Part shown: positions 1 through 11,415 of the stretch, one piece after another
Layout of the letters: each line of letters starts with the position of its first letter
Numbering within the stretch: the first letter of the stretch is position 1
Notes under the pieces: generated by a model
Databases searched by the model: none
The model's input: the letters and a program-made list of their open reading frames with translations, nothing else
What the model was told of the DNA's origin: nothing
Made by a program: the position numbers and the translations under genes
Origin: Nemertoderma westbladi
Taxonomy: Eukaryota > Xenacoelomorpha > Nemertodermatida > Nemertodermatidae
Assembly (NCBI GenBank): GCA_032718475.1
Contig: JAUCBJ010002929.1
Coordinates: 1-40,217, forward strand
Direction of reading: 5' to 3'
DNA length: 40,217 bases

Positions 1-294
1 TTACAACACAAATATACTGCCTACACTAATTACTTCGGAAGGCACTGTACTCTAAACCCTAAATTAGGTACAAGCACCGGTATAACAAATAATCAGTAGT
101 TAAATATACTTGAACAGTTAAAAGAACCACGGCATCTGCTGGAGTGACCGAAGCACAAAGTCGTCAGTCTTTACCTACGCCAAGCAGCCCTGATGTAGTA
201 CCGGGGTTAGTTTAACTATAACGGTATGTATAACAAGCACAATTACTGTAGGAATAAACTTGGGGACATGAATGTTGCGAATAATCGCATAAAC

Positions 295-868
295 TCTGAA
301 TAATAAATATTACGCTACCCGTACAGAATACTCAAACGAATACAAACCAAACGCTGGCAGACTACTATTAAGCCTAAACGAACCACAGTATGTGCAGATT
401 CTGAAACTGTTAGTTAGTATGCGTTCTAACACGGTAGTACGACTTACTCTTTAAGAGGGGATTAACCTTACCGCTTATGGCTGCCCCAACTTACTAACGG
501 CACTTGATCAGACCAACTCTACACACGCAGCAATCCCTTCAGACCTAAAAATAGCTAGACAACAATCCAGCCTACAAATATTTGAGTAATAACTATTACG
601 GTACCTGAACAGACCACACAAACAAACACAGGCTAAAACACTGGCAGACTACGATCAAGCCTAAATAAACTACAGTATATGCAGACTCTGAAACTGTTAG
701 TTAGTATGCGTGCTAACACGGTAGTACGACTTACTCTTTAAGAGGGGATTGACCTTACCGCTTATGGCTGCCCCAACTTACTAACGGCACTTTATCAGAC
801 AAACTCTACACACGCCGTAATCTCTCCAAACCCAACCACAGTCAGACAGCAGCTCAGCCTACAATTAT
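295..868. repeat. Tandem duplication, about 287-bp period, two copies
   Basis: CTGGCAGAC at 354 recurs at 641, and the two copies run in parallel. Both contain GAAACTGTTAGTTAGTATGC, then CTCTTTAAGAGGGGATT, then GCTGCCCCAACTTAC. The cores are over 90 percent alike by eye and the edges are more diverged. The internal CTCTTTAAGAG is itself a palindrome. No coding potential is seen. Confidence 0.85.
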
Positions 869-1123
869 CTGAACAATCTGAGCAGGGTCACACGCCTTCT
901 GCTCAATATTAGCCTACTAGGAAATAAAACCGACAGAAATAAGTAAGCTCCAAAAGAAACAAGGGGTGTACAGTCCCTAATCTCTTAAACAGCCTACCGG
1001 TACACAATAATCAAAATCGAATAATACTAAATGTACTTGTACAGCAGTACCGGTACCGGTGATGACAGTTAGGCCTACTGACCTACAAAGTACCGGTTCA
1101 GTTTTACCGGTCACTACGGTATT

Positions 1124-1256
1124 TTGCAACCTTATTGCCTACTGCAATAAGATTGTAAACTGTTACTGTTCGACAGAACAGTATTAAACTGTATTTAATG
1201 CCTACACTTGCAACCTTATTGCCTACTGCAATAAGAGTATAAACTGTTACTGTTCG
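1124..1256. repeat. Short tandem duplication, 84-bp period
   Basis: TTGCAACCTTATTGCCTACT starts at 1124 and again at 1208. Each copy continues through GCAATAAG and AAACTGTTACTGTTCG with two or three differences. Its function is unknown. Confidence 0.8.
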
Positions 1257-2987
1257 CGCTTTTGAAGACCTTTAGCAGTTTAACCTGCCAAAATTTATAT
1301 GTCTTTTAGTTAATTAAAACCACTTTAGCATACGACAATAATTTATGCTAATACGCAAAACATTAGCCGAAGTCAGCCCATGCGCGATCATTCACCCGAT
1401 GGATCTACACCCGGGAGACTGAATTCGGATGCTTGAATTGTATTATTACAGTGTAAGGTTGCAGTGTATACCTAATGTATTATTCGATAGATCGTTAATA
1501 ATTAATCTCTGACAGATATTATTGGCTTTCGGGAAATATTAACAGTTCCTTTAGGACGTGGCGCTTTATCTATTTAAACAGAACTAAGACTTATACTAAA
1601 CGCAACGATACTGCTTATGATTAAAGTATAAAGCGTATTCTTTAGGAAATACTTTGTTACCAATCACAATCATACACACTATTCTGCCGACAGTCAGTAC
1701 ATTTGATCACACATAAAGAGAGCAGTAATTGACTCACGTAGGGTCTGCTAAATAACATTGGATTCAATACACACCACATTAATATAAATCGCAATTGTTA
1801 TGTATAGCCGGTCTCTCTAACCTGTAGTGTTATCAAGAAAATTGGGAATTGGGTGATTTATCCGTATTATCCAAATAGCAATCTTTCCATCAACAAATAG
1901 GTACAATTAATAACTGACGGTAAAATAACAGTACAAACAATATGATTAATGCAATTAAATTAAGTAAGTAAAGTATCAAGGTGAGATGAGTTAATGAGGT
2001 AACAGTTTATACTTTCGATAATTCAAGCAGTTTACTATAGTTCTTCCCAAAAGGCCGGTGTTTCTGGCTTAGACAGCAATAACAACAAAGTATCAAGAAA
2101 AAACAGTAAGACTGAACACTCTCCTTATGATCGACTAAAAGCTACACGTCGACAGGAAAAATCGCTCTGATTGGCTCAAGCCAAACAAAGAACCACACAT
2201 CCAATGGCTGTTTCCATGTCAGCAACCAGCTGTTAGATGTCGTAATATGAATCATCACGGCTAAGCTGTGAAAGGTAGTTGGTGCATTACAGGTTTTTTG
2301 CCTTACCATGTCCGCCAAAACACGTATATAGCAGAATTACTTTTATGTCCGTTAAAACACCTGTAAAGGTACCTTGCGGGCGAGGGGAATATATATACAG
2401 TCCGAGAACCCTTTTAGAGTATTCCAGCGCCTGGGGGGAACTGGCCAGCAAAGGCAAACGTATCAGTTATCCCACAAAAGCTTTTACAGATCCGATCAGA
2501 TCCAACATACTCCGACAGCTTCAAACAAGTACAATGCTAACCTACGGAGATTTAGTACTGTTTGATTCTGTTGGAGAAAATATTTCCAACAAGTTTAGTC
2601 TGTGAATGTTTAGTCTCAATACCTGAATAATGACACTATATTCCAGGACATGGTGTAACCGGTGTGGATTGTGACCTTAACTGGCTCCTTGATCCCCGCG
2701 GCCCTTTTAGACCGTTTGGAAGAGGACAGTGGCAGAGTTAGAGTTTTTCAGCCATGATCTTGTGCTTTATTATTTAACTTCTTTATAATTTCCATGATTT
2801 AATTAAGTAATTCAATTATTAAAGCAATGTAACCTTTATTTCATATTATCGTAAATGATATGATTTAATAAACCGAATTCTTGATAATAAATAAAAATAA
2901 AATTATAGCATTAATAATAATAATAATCAATAAATCCAGCAAACAAATGCTCTGGTATTGCGACAAATGCTGATTCAAATAACTCCT

Positions 2988-3178
2988 TCAAAAGGGTTGG
3001 GCCCCCTTCTTAACAGTCTTTTGATGAGATTCTCGATAAAAGCATGTCAAAATAGAATACGAGACCTTCTTTGTGGGTCCATAGACACCTACATCGAGTG
3101 GCTTAATAGCACTTGATGTATTTGGAGGAAGAGCAACAATGAAAACGGATTCTTCTATGGAAACAGCAGTGCGATAAG
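2988..3178 (-). pseudogene. pogo/Tigger (jerky-type) transposase fragment
   Basis: The minus strand has an open stretch of about 60 codons ending in TGA at 2990-2988. It contains the block LPPNTSSAIKPLDVGVYGP. This matches the signature just before the third acidic residue in pogo/Tigger/jerky DDE transposases (consensus LPPxTTxxLQPLDxxxFxxxK). No start codon or DNA-binding domain is nearby, so this is an isolated fragment. The family call rests on this one block, which is quite specific. Confidence 0.65.
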
Positions 3179-3227
3179 TAATATGAGAAGTTCTGTTACT
3201 AACTTACTCCTCACCATATGAAAAAGA

Positions 3228-4247
3228 ATGGTAAAGAATGTGGAGCAGATGTATGCTCTGAGTACATTTCCTGATAATATTGGTATAATGCAGGTGTTTA
3301 AGTACAGTGGTTGTCCTCCCACTAAACATTATTGGGAAGATGTCTCATTTCAATCTTTTGAAGATGAAGGTCAGGCTATTACATCTGTATCTGATGATTT
3401 GGATATCACTCATAATTCTACCCTTACAATTCAAACAAGTGTTGTCACATCTTAGCCTGATATTAATACTCCTGAAAAATATCCAAATACCAGTAATACA
3501 CCTTTGTTTAAAATACCTGCTAAATCTGTGATATTTGATACACCCCACCCACCATCATCATCAACTACTACTCCATATATCTGTATAAATAAACCTAGCC
3601 ATTCAAATTTGAATATTTTGGACCAAACATTCATTCCAAAGAGGAAGTATCACGCAGTTCGTAGTACAGTTAAGTCTGGTCCCATATGGATGGCAACGAC
3701 ATTAGAAGTTTCACCATCTTCTAAGAAGAGTCAAAAGATGTCCGTGCAATATATTCCTGATATATCAGGGGATTCACTCAGACATCCTATCGAACATCTG
3801 GTGGCCGATAATGCCACTGTCATAACAGACTGTCACAAGAGTTATGCCACCATTGGTCAATGGGTACGGTCTGACATAAACCACCAATCCGTGAATCACT
3901 CCGGGAATGAATGCTCTGGTTCTAAATTTGTCAGGGCAGATTCTTGTAATGGGGAAACATCCGGCAATAAGATACAATTTTGCACATTTATATCCAATTG
4001 CAAATGTGCACAAATGCCCACAAAGCCACTTATAGGGGGGTGGTTTCATGTTGTACGACTGTTAAAGAAACATGCTACTCATGATGAACTAGTTAAGGCC
4101 TTGGCATCTTATAATCATAGAGTGTACGTACGTACAGTCCCAATCCCAATAAGCATTAACTTGCCACTCCCCTCCTCCCTCCAAGGGGCAGACTGGTCTA
4201 GCAAGATGGTGACTGGCGCCCTTGAACAGGCAAACTGTTGTACCTGA
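3228..4247 (+). pseudogene. Decayed Merlin/ISXO2-like (IS1595 type) DDE transposase
   Basis: One reading frame runs from 3228 to 4247 with a single TAG at 3453-3455. From about 3620 it follows the ISXO2/Merlin catalytic core. LDQTFIPKRKYH stands where the family has DE..xxKRKYxRGR. Next come GPIWMATTLEV, then VITDCHKSY with the second Asp, then VNHS. A block with GGWFHVVRLLKKHATHDEL stands where the family has HTNxIEGxWxxxKR. The expected Glu of IEG is absent (it reads LIGG) and the region after VNHS is scrambled, so an active enzyme is unlikely. The last 40 codons probably belong to the LINE inserted downstream. Merlin elements cut and paste with short terminal inverted repeats, which I could not find here. 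Confidence 0.6.
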
Positions 4248-4457
4248 CTACATACAACCTGCGCGTGGGACCAGCCCATTATTAGTAAGGTCGGTATTTA
4301 TCTTTATCCTGCGTCTCTCTTTGTATTACAATAGCATAAAGCTAACCAATTATCTAACCCCAGTGTGGGAAAGACTGTAAAATACTGATAATTATATTTT
4401 CCTTTTCGCAGGAGAGACAGTACCCTCTTCTATAGTTAATATCCCCAACCCCCCACT

Positions 4458-6000
4458 ATGGATTACATTAGTAATGCGGAGGTCCGGCCACTAGAGGCCA
4501 GTGGAATTACCGGACACAATCGGCCTCACAGGCGTCAGTTATCTCCTGACCGGCTGCCTGTCTCACCCCCTACTGGAGAGAGAGAAGCCAGCAATTCTTT
4601 GAGTCCCTTTCCTGATGACCTTTCTGGCCCAAACCCTGGGTCACCAGGGAGGCCAGATTGTGAGGGGGAGAGGGATTCTGGAGTTGGAGGCTACTCTCAT
4701 GTTCCACCCCGACCAACAAAGCCATTGGTGAATCTGAGGCAAGTCACTAGACTAGCCTCAGTAAACACCCTAACACTCGGGTCCCCAATGCGACAAGGTG
4801 AGCTGACTGCCTTGGCATATAAGCTTTCTCTTAGCGCAGTGGGTGTTCGAGAGCACCGAATGCAGACTGGACAGACTGATGAGGTTCTGATTAAGGACAT
4901 GGGGGGCGGTTGGTGACTCGCCCTTGCGTCAGCAGATGATAGTGGCAATGGTGGTATTGGTCTATTGATGAATCCAACTGCACATGCAGCATTGGACAAA
5001 ATAGACCAAATCTCTAACCGCATCATCCGTTGCCACTTATCATGTTCTGGAAGACTGGCTAAGAAGTTTCCTAAGGTGGTTCTGATTGTGTGCTACTCTC
5101 CAACTAGTGTTGCCCCTGTAGAGGAGGTGGAAAATTTCTACCACAATCTACAAGCAGCTACTGATGGAGTGGATCAGCATGCATTCTTAACATTCCTGGG
5201 AGACTTTAATGCAAGTCTGCATCAATCACCTACATCGCCCTGGGTCTATAGCAATAGTCCCAGGGGAAATTCCGCCCATCTTCAGGATTTTATCTCTGGA
5301 AATGGATTGTTTTCGGCTGGAACCCAGTTCTGGAAAGCTATGGACTCATAGTGGACCCAGTGGTCACAAGTCCCAGATAGACCATATTCTGTTTCGTAGG
5401 AAGTACAGGAGCTCTATACAAGACTGTAATGCATTTACACTTCGACCCTTCTCCAGTGATCACTGCCTTATTGTGGCCAAGGTAAGACTTAGTCTGCGTG
5501 CTGGCAGAACAACGAAATCTGCGTTGCCAAGGTATGACTGGTCCTCTCTGTTGCAACAGCCAAGTGTGAGATTCAGCTTCATACTACAGCTGAGCAACAG
5601 GTATGAGGCTCTTGCCTCTGAGGCGGCAGATCACTGTGAGGGCTATACTGCCTTTACAGAAGCAGTTAAGTTAGCAGCTGCAGAAACAGTTCCTGTATTC
5701 CCTCGAAACAGGAAAAGGGCCCCCTGGACTGACAACAAAATTCAGAAGTGCCGAAATGACCTTCATAAGGCGCAGAAAGAGTCCGGACTCAAAGAGACTA
5801 CAGCGGCCAAGAATGCAGTTAAGGCTGCATCTAGGTCCCTGAACAGGCAGTACTCTGTTAATCTACAGGAGCTAATAAACCAACAGGTTGATGCCATCAA
5901 TGATGCCGACGACAGCAGGCAATCATCCCAGGCATGGAAATCGATCAACTTGCTTACTGGGCGGAAAAGCCAACCAACCACCAAGGTTAAGGCTGAATGA
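4458..6000 (+). pseudogene. LINE ORF, N-terminal and endonuclease part, broken
   Basis: This encodes the apurinic-like endonuclease that nicks target DNA for target-primed reverse transcription. A proline-rich head (4458-4690) leads into VNLRQVTRLASVNTLTLGS and VGVREHR, the usual start of this fold. A TGA at 4914-4916 interrupts the frame, which then reopens in the same phase. GDFNASL follows (catalytic DxN motif). A frameshift at about 5325-5340 separates this from QIDHILF and SSDHCLIVA (the terminal SDH motif). From 5480 to 6000 comes a basic linker, ending in an in-frame TGA at 5998-6000. Coding similarity continues past that stop to 6300 with at least two more frame changes. It cannot be expressed as one protein. 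Confidence 0.8.
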
Positions 6001-6307
6001 CCAGCCGATCGCCTCAATGGTTGGAAGGCCCACTTTGAAAAGCTCCTCAATAATGACAGGGATTGTCTGATATATCTCCTTTGCAGAAGTGAAGGCTGCT
6101 GCAAAGAGCATTAAGACCACCGTGCCAGTGGAGTAGATGGTGTTCCCCCTGAGGTCTTTAAAATACCTGAGTGTTTAAAGCTCATCTATCCCATCATAGT
6201 AGACATGTACCGAACAACAAGAGTCCCACAGGAAATGAAAACAAATAAGTTGGTGCCAGATCCCAAGAAGGGCAACCTAACACTATGGTTCTTTTCGGGG
6301 AATCTCA

Positions 6308-7615
6308 TTGATCTCGATTGCTGCAAAGCTATACAATAGAATTCTATTAAATCGCATCAGGGATCCCATTGAGAGACTGCTCCGTGGAAATCAGAATGGG
6401 TTCCGTAAAGGTCGTGGGACCATGGAACCCATTTTGGCACTTAGAAGGATAATTGAAGAGTTATCAAAAAAGAAAGACAGGCATCTGGCTGTTATCTTTG
6501 TTGACTTTTTCAAGGCCTTTGATTCAGTCTCCCGCTCACGTATGTTCAGCATACTTTCATTATATGGGATTCCTGATGAAATTATTGCAGCAATCAGATC
6601 AGTATACGATGGTTCGACAACATTTGTGTCTACTGATGATGGTGACACAGAACCATTTGAAGTGTTATGGGGCGTCCTCCAGGGAGACACACTTGCACCA
6701 TTCTTGTTCATAATTGTGGTTTACTATGTTCTACGCATGTCCTTAGATCATCATAATGATGATGGGGTGATGATAACTCCACCTACTGGCTCCAGAAATC
6801 GAGGAAATCCTGCCAAGTACCTAACTGATCTAGACTTTGCTGATGACTTAGGAGTACTCTCAGAATCACTAGAGGGAGCCCAACGGCTCCTCAGCTCATT
6901 CGAACATGCTGCTTCTAGTGTTGGACTTTTTATTAACTCCAGAAAGACCAAACTTTTGACAGTTAACTTTGAAAGTTCTCAGCAAGTTTCTGATCGGATG
7001 AGCATAAGCTCAAAGGATGGTATGCTTGAGCATGTGGACGACTTCTGTTACCTGGGATCATGGATCCGGAAGTCAGGTGAGGACCTTCGAATACGTAAGG
7101 GAAAGGCATGGGCAGCCTTGAATAGGCTTTCCAGGATTTGGAAGTCACTGAGAATTAATCGGAAACTTAAGGTCCGATTATTTAGAGCAGCAGTAGTTTC
7201 AGTACTCCTCTATGGGAGTCCATGCTGGGCTCTAACTGCTGAGGACACCAAATCTCTGGATGGCACATTCACAAGAATGCTACGCCGGGTTCATTGTGTC
7301 AAGTACAATGCACACATCTCCAACCAGACACTATATAACATTGGAGGTTTCTCATTGGTTCCCCCAAGCTTGACACTAGAACAAAATCGCCTCCGCTTTG
7401 CAGGACATTGCTTTCGCCGTGAGGACCAGCCAGTGCATAATCTTGTACTTTGGCAGCCTCATGGAGTGAATAAGCATGGTGGACAGCCCATGACTTTCTT
7501 GAGACGCACCTTAAAGGACACTGGTCTTGAAGATGCGGATGATCTAGCAAATGTCATGGGTGATAGGGAGTTGTGGCAGCGCAATTTTGTTGACAAGCCG
7601 GCACAGCATTCTTAA
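6308..7615 (+). CDS. LINE reverse transcriptase, intact 435-residue segment
   Basis: This is the RNA-dependent DNA polymerase part of the LINE. Motif A with its catalytic Asp is FVDFFKAFDSV (residues 64-74). Motif B is GVLQGDTLAPFLF (122-134). Motif C is FADD (177-180). A thumb-like region and a conserved C-terminal block follow, with FCYLGSWI near 246, YGSPCWALT and RLRFAGHCFRRE. The open frame begins inside the fingers domain, so the apparent start is an artefact of an upstream frameshift at about 6290. The natural start lay in the endonuclease segment. Motifs A to C keep their key residues, so this copy is not very old, but it cannot act alone without the endonuclease. Confidence 0.85.
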   Translation: MISIAAKLYNRILLNRIRDPIERLLRGNQNGFRKGRGTMEPILALRRIIEELSKKKDRHLAVIFVDFFKAFDSVSRSRMFSILSLYGIPDEIIAAIRSVYDGSTTFVSTDDGDTEPFEVLWGVLQGDTLAPFLFIIVVYYVLRMSLDHHNDDGVMITPPTGSRNRGNPAKYLTDLDFADDLGVLSESLEGAQRLLSSFEHAASSVGLFINSRKTKLLTVNFESSQQVSDRMSISSKDGMLEHVDDFCYLGSWIRKSGEDLRIRKGKAWAALNRLSRIWKSLRINRKLKVRLFRAAVVSVLLYGSPCWALTAEDTKSLDGTFTRMLRRVHCVKYNAHISNQTLYNIGGFSLVPPSLTLEQNRLRFAGHCFRREDQPVHNLVLWQPHGVNKHGGQPMTFLRRTLKDTGLEDADDLANVMGDRELWQRNFVDKPAQHS

Positions 7616-7811
7616 AAATGCAGCTGCAATGCAGCAAGCCGATACCAGTAGTAGTATAGTTAATATAGTGTACATGTGTTAATTATTAGCTTTGGGTTTA
7701 TTTCTATGTATTTATTTTATCAACAAGTTTGGCTATGTTCTGTTCTAATTTTGTTTTTGTTTCGTCAATTAATTGTGTGGTTAATTTGTCATTCGTGGCC
7801 TTAACTGGCTA

Positions 7812-7893
7812 CAGGAAACACTAACAAGTGCAGGGTCTGTGGGAAAACTTATAAGAAGTCTGATGGGAGCCATTGGATCGGTTGTGACCAATG
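7812..7893 (+). pseudogene. PHD-finger fragment
   Basis: An open stretch of about 25 codons contains KCRVCGKTYKK followed by HWIGCDQ and a TGA. The spacing C-x2-C, then W-I-x-C-D, matches the first half of a PHD zinc finger. The stop falls exactly where the next Cys is expected, and KDTGKC follows. An AG after TTAACTGGCTAC at 7811 could be an old splice acceptor. PHD fingers sit at the ends of several invertebrate transposon proteins, including some pogo-type transposases and LINE ORF1 proteins. Its parent is not identifiable here. Confidence 0.45.
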
Positions 7894-9029
7894 AGTAAAA
7901 GACACTGGCAAGTGTTAAATATTTGTGTTAAATATTTAAAAATCGTCTGATTTTTTGTTTGTACGTAGGTATCATTATCATCATAGGTTCCATTAAAGTA
8001 ATTAAGCAGATTTCTGCCTATTGGATATTGAGTCTCCCTCCAATCAGCCAATAATATTCAAACCAATATCTATTGATCTAATACAAGCACACAAATAATA
8101 CTCCAGTCGCTGCTGGTGTCAAAGAAATGCCAGGTCAATTCTGCCCTCTATTCATTAACCTGCCTCAGATATTTGGCGCCAGTAATTTCTTACATATAGT
8201 CAACCCAGCACCAGCCTTCCCTTTATAATTAGCCTAGATTAGTTTTGCACCTCCTATTACATCTCAGCCCAGGATTCCTACTGTCTGACTTGTCAATCAA
8301 TAAACCCTCCAAGGACATAATTTGGCATTCCATTATGCCTAATTCTGATAATATTTTAAAAGTTAGATAACTTCTCATTCCGTAAACAATTTTTTTTTCT
8401 TACCAGGTGAAATGTCACTATATTTTGCGAGGAATTCAGTGGTATAAATTTTAAAATGCGATAATTGTGTATCGAATGCGCTTAGCATTCAGATTACATT
8501 TAGCATTCAGCATTCAGATTCCTATGTTAGTCTATGGGGAAAATGCAGCTAGATTGATTCTGGTGATGCCAAATTTTGGCGTTCAAAAGGACAAAATTGG
8601 GCATTGTATTCCTAACTGATTCCATTTTGCCAACCTGGTATACCAGTAAACTGTTAAGCTACACTATCAGTGTAAACTGTCAACTACACTTTCAGGATAG
8701 TATTAACAGTTCCGTTTAGGTGTTGCGTTCTAAATAATATACAGAGATATGACTTACGGTAATTATAACAGATTATTGATTAGAATTATAGCTTTTATGC
8801 CCTTTAGAGACATAAGAGTTATGTACTCGCACTCACTCAACTGCAGGGAATATACGGGAATACTGACTTACTGACTTGGGCAAAATTTGTTCATGAATAA
8901 GGAGAGAAAAGGGCTCACATATATTGGTGCTATGAAACAGCATAAATCTCATACAGACCATTTGATTATGAACCGAGGTTGCTAATTAACCTCCCACTCA
9001 ACTTACCAACTGACTGGCTCGTTGTTATA
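7894..9029. other. Non-coding, no gene seen
   Basis: No supported reading frame. There are short direct repeats of AGCATTCAG at about 8484-8520 and a small palindrome GCCAAATTTTGGC near 8569. From about 8700, sequence starting TATTAACAGTTCC resembles 1547-1565. It may be the older upstream part of the LTR relic that follows. Confidence 0.5.
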
Positions 9030-9235
9030 CCTATATAATTCACACTGCGGCAAGTCTGCAGGAGTTTAGGTCCATCAGCGTTAGTTAGGATTCGCTGCGC
9101 AGGATTGTTTCTCGCGAGTTTGATCTGTTTCTGTATACTGTATTTCTGCCTCACCGGTTAGGGACTGGTCACCCTGATTGTCAAGTTAGCCTGGGCAATT
9201 GATTCACCCAAGTTTAGTAGAAGACATCAGGCACC
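9030..9235 (+). mobile_element. Diverged LTR fragment related to the 15895-33094 element
   Basis: This stretch aligns by eye, in the same orientation, with 17517-17755 of the 5' LTR. Shared blocks in order are: TATATAA or TATAAA then CACACYGCGGCAA; a TTAGGTCC or TTAGTCC then TCAG block; TAGGATTCGCTGCGC; TTTCTGCCTCACCGGTTA; and TTGATTCAC. Similarity is roughly 70-75 percent with small gaps. No matching second LTR or internal region is in the window. It is probably a solo or truncated LTR of an older sister family. It also contains TTCTCGCGAG at 9112-9121, which the young LTR lacks. Confidence 0.7.
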
Positions 9236-9976
9236 GATCTCGACAGCAGCAGTTTGTGTACTTTTAATATATATTATTAGGCCCTGACTGCGTTGGCATT
9301 CTTCAATTATTATTATTATTATATTATATATAATATATAATAAAAAAATGGAAATAATTGGCCGTAATCAGCAACCATAAACAATAGAATTGCTACTGCA
9401 GTTTTGTTAGGCCCATTTAAACACTGAAAATGTATGAAGAGTTGATATTACCCCAGAACAATACAAATAAACTATGACCAATAATTATTATTGCATTAAT
9501 TCGTAGACTTAATGTAGTGAGTTGAATAGTCCTGCTAGAACATGTAACAGCAGAGTGAATTTTGAACTAATAGATTTATTTATACATTATGTAAAAACAA
9601 TAACAAATACACCAAACAATGTACTGGTATAAAGGTATTGTCCAACATAACATAAGGATTACCCATAAAGCTGATGTAGGATGTAATGATTTATATTAGT
9701 ATAAATATTAGTAACTCGTAGACTAGAACGTTCAACATTGTACATTTAATTTGTGTGTTATTATATTATTATTAATATTAATTTCTGGTCTGGTCTATAA
9801 TAAATAAACTAACTACAGAACAATTTATTATAAAACGTATTTACAGAATAAATAGTAAATAATCAATAAACTAATAACTTACTGTAGGACTATTGTACCT
9901 ATTTTTACATTGCACATGGAGGTGAGAATTAACTGCAGATTTAAAAGAATGTTGATTATCTAGGTTTTTAATTACA
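9236..9976. other. Non-coding, AT-rich
   Basis: No gene is seen. A simple repeat of TTA and TATA units lies at 9308-9345. The right part (about 9540-9976) is probably the 3' untranslated region of the minus-strand LINE tail that follows. Confidence 0.4.
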
Positions 9977-10599
9977 TTAGGCAGAGCGTCCAATTTTTAA
10001 TACCATTAAAAAAGAAAGTATCAGATTCGAAGTATTTACAATTCGGGAGGTAGAAGTTTGAAGCACTAGCTCTGGTACTGTAAGAGTGTGTGTATCGCGC
10101 ACTCTGTTGAATTTTAGTTTTAGGTAATTGGGACATTTACCATTATACACTTTATGCACATGGTTAAGGCGTAGCTGCTTAACTCTACTATCTAAGTAAA
10201 GTAGTCCAGATTCAGAATAATTCACCTGGAGTTAGGTGGTTTGTAGTCTTTAATAAATCGTGCTACTTTATTCTGAGCTACTTGTAATTTACATTTAAGC
10301 TGTTTGGTTAAACCTTCATACCAAGAAGAGCACTCGTAGTCCATGTGACACTGTATTAAAGAAGAGCAAAGTAAATTGCGGGAGTCGGTGTTTAAACTAT
10401 TTTTATTTCTGTATAGAAACCTAAGCCTACTGTTGTTAACTTTCGAGAAAATATTTTTCACTGTACTTTCTCCGGTTAAGCAGTTATCCAATGTGGTGCC
10501 TAAATATTTAACTTCCTTTTTATTTTCAATCTTATTCATGTATTTATTCTTATTTATTTCCTCCAAAATATAAAATAAAAATAATGCACAATATCCCAC
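9977..10599 (-). pseudogene. LINE reverse transcriptase C-terminal fragment (second family)
   Basis: Two minus-strand frames, 10599-10222 and 10225-9977, overlap by a few bases and together resemble the end of CR1/jockey-like RTs. The first has EVKYLGTTLDN, then MDYECSSWYEGLTKQL and LQVAQNKVARFI. The second has LDSRVKQLRLNHVHKVYNG. A frameshift joins them at about 10222. Polymerase motifs A to C are missing, so this is a 5'-truncated copy, as is usual for LINE insertions. It differs from the LINE at 4130-7800. Confidence 0.75.
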
Positions 10600-10819
10600 A
10601 AAATTGATTGCTGGGTTTATTGGTGTGAGCTTCCGCTATAGCATAGCTAGTGTAGTTTTAGCTCACCCCTGCATCTGGAGAGTTCTAGAATGTTTAAATA
10701 TAAATCCAATTATACAGATAGGTGCGTGCGGTGTGGTTGACTGCTGTTGGAACTTTATAAATATTTGTTTTTTCCTGCATGTAGTAAAAAATAAATTTGT
10801 GGTATACAAGACTGCATAG

Positions 10820-11415
10820 CAAACTGATGATAACCAATAGGGCCCATGTGAACAATACCAGACTTTCTGCCGTTATATTTCACTTTGCAGTTACCCCCAT
10901 GTGAAGAATACCAGGTTTTCACCAAAACCACAGGTTACAGAAGGGCTGAATCTAACCAAAACAATAAACGAATTAGTATATGTACAGGTTATAAGACAGA
11001 AATAAGCGCTATAAAACACTTAATAAAGATAAATTAAAAAAAATAAAAAATCTTCACATGGGCGACCAATAGGGGAGAATGTATATGTAAAGAAAAAAAG
11101 TATGAAACTAAATGTATGTCGCAAAATATGTAAAGGAAAATATATTTATATAACGCAAGTTGTTGATAACCAATTGGGGAGAATGTATATGAAAAAAAAA
11201 ATAAAAAATATATGTACGCTATTAAAATTGAAATGTTTTAATCGTATCTGCAGTAAGTGGTTTTTAATTTTTTCTTAAATATCGCCAGGCTTCAACTGTC
11301 CCTAATAAGTTGTGATAATGAGTTCCACAAAAGTGGCTCTTGCATAGAGAACCAGGTTCACTAAATTGACTCCACCAAAACTAAAAATATAGAAAATTAT
11401 CAATCTTAACTTAAG
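10820..11415. other. Non-coding with small direct repeats
   Basis: GGGGAGAATGTATATG occurs at about 11073 and 11176, each preceded by ACCAAT. A CCCATGTGAA...AATACCAG block is repeated near 10843 and 10898. These look like the worn ends of a repeat. No coding sequence is seen. Confidence 0.45.

Larger units (their letters stand above)
1..2278. other. Non-coding AT-rich DNA with local duplications
   Basis: No convincing reading frame is visible on either strand. The stretch holds the two tandem duplications listed separately and many short CCGGTA-type words. Around 1545-1565 a run starting TATTAACAGTTCC resembles 8701-8720, and the similarity fades over the next 100 bases or so. Both places may be remnants of one old repeat family. 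A TATATATA run at 2388-2395 could be a relic promoter, with nothing downstream to support it. Confidence 0.5.
4130..7800 (+). mobile_element. Non-LTR retrotransposon (LINE) with APE-type endonuclease and RT
   Basis: This covers the endonuclease and RT segments below plus probable untranslated ends. The C-rich stretch from about 4135 to 4250 interrupts the tail of the Merlin-like ORF and looks like the LINE 5' UTR. The 3' end is uncertain: non-coding sequence follows the RT stop to roughly 7800, with no clear poly-A or microsatellite tail. The single-ORF layout and the conserved C-terminal block (FCYLGSWI, RLRFAGHC) fit RTE/CR1-type elements found in many invertebrates. I cannot fix the clade. 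Both boundaries are inferred. Confidence 0.6.

Noticed and set aside
2279-2605. 108-codon plus-strand ORF after a TATATATA run
   Set aside because: No domain, low-complexity flanks and no supporting signals. Probably chance, perhaps an old LTR.
3345-4049. Minus-strand ORFs across the Merlin-like gene
   Set aside because: They are shadows of the plus-strand transposase frame.
7812-7893. RAG2-like PHD finger partnering the RAG1-like relic
   Set aside because: It is a 25-codon fragment on the other strand, 26 kb away, with no kelch repeats. Nothing links the two.
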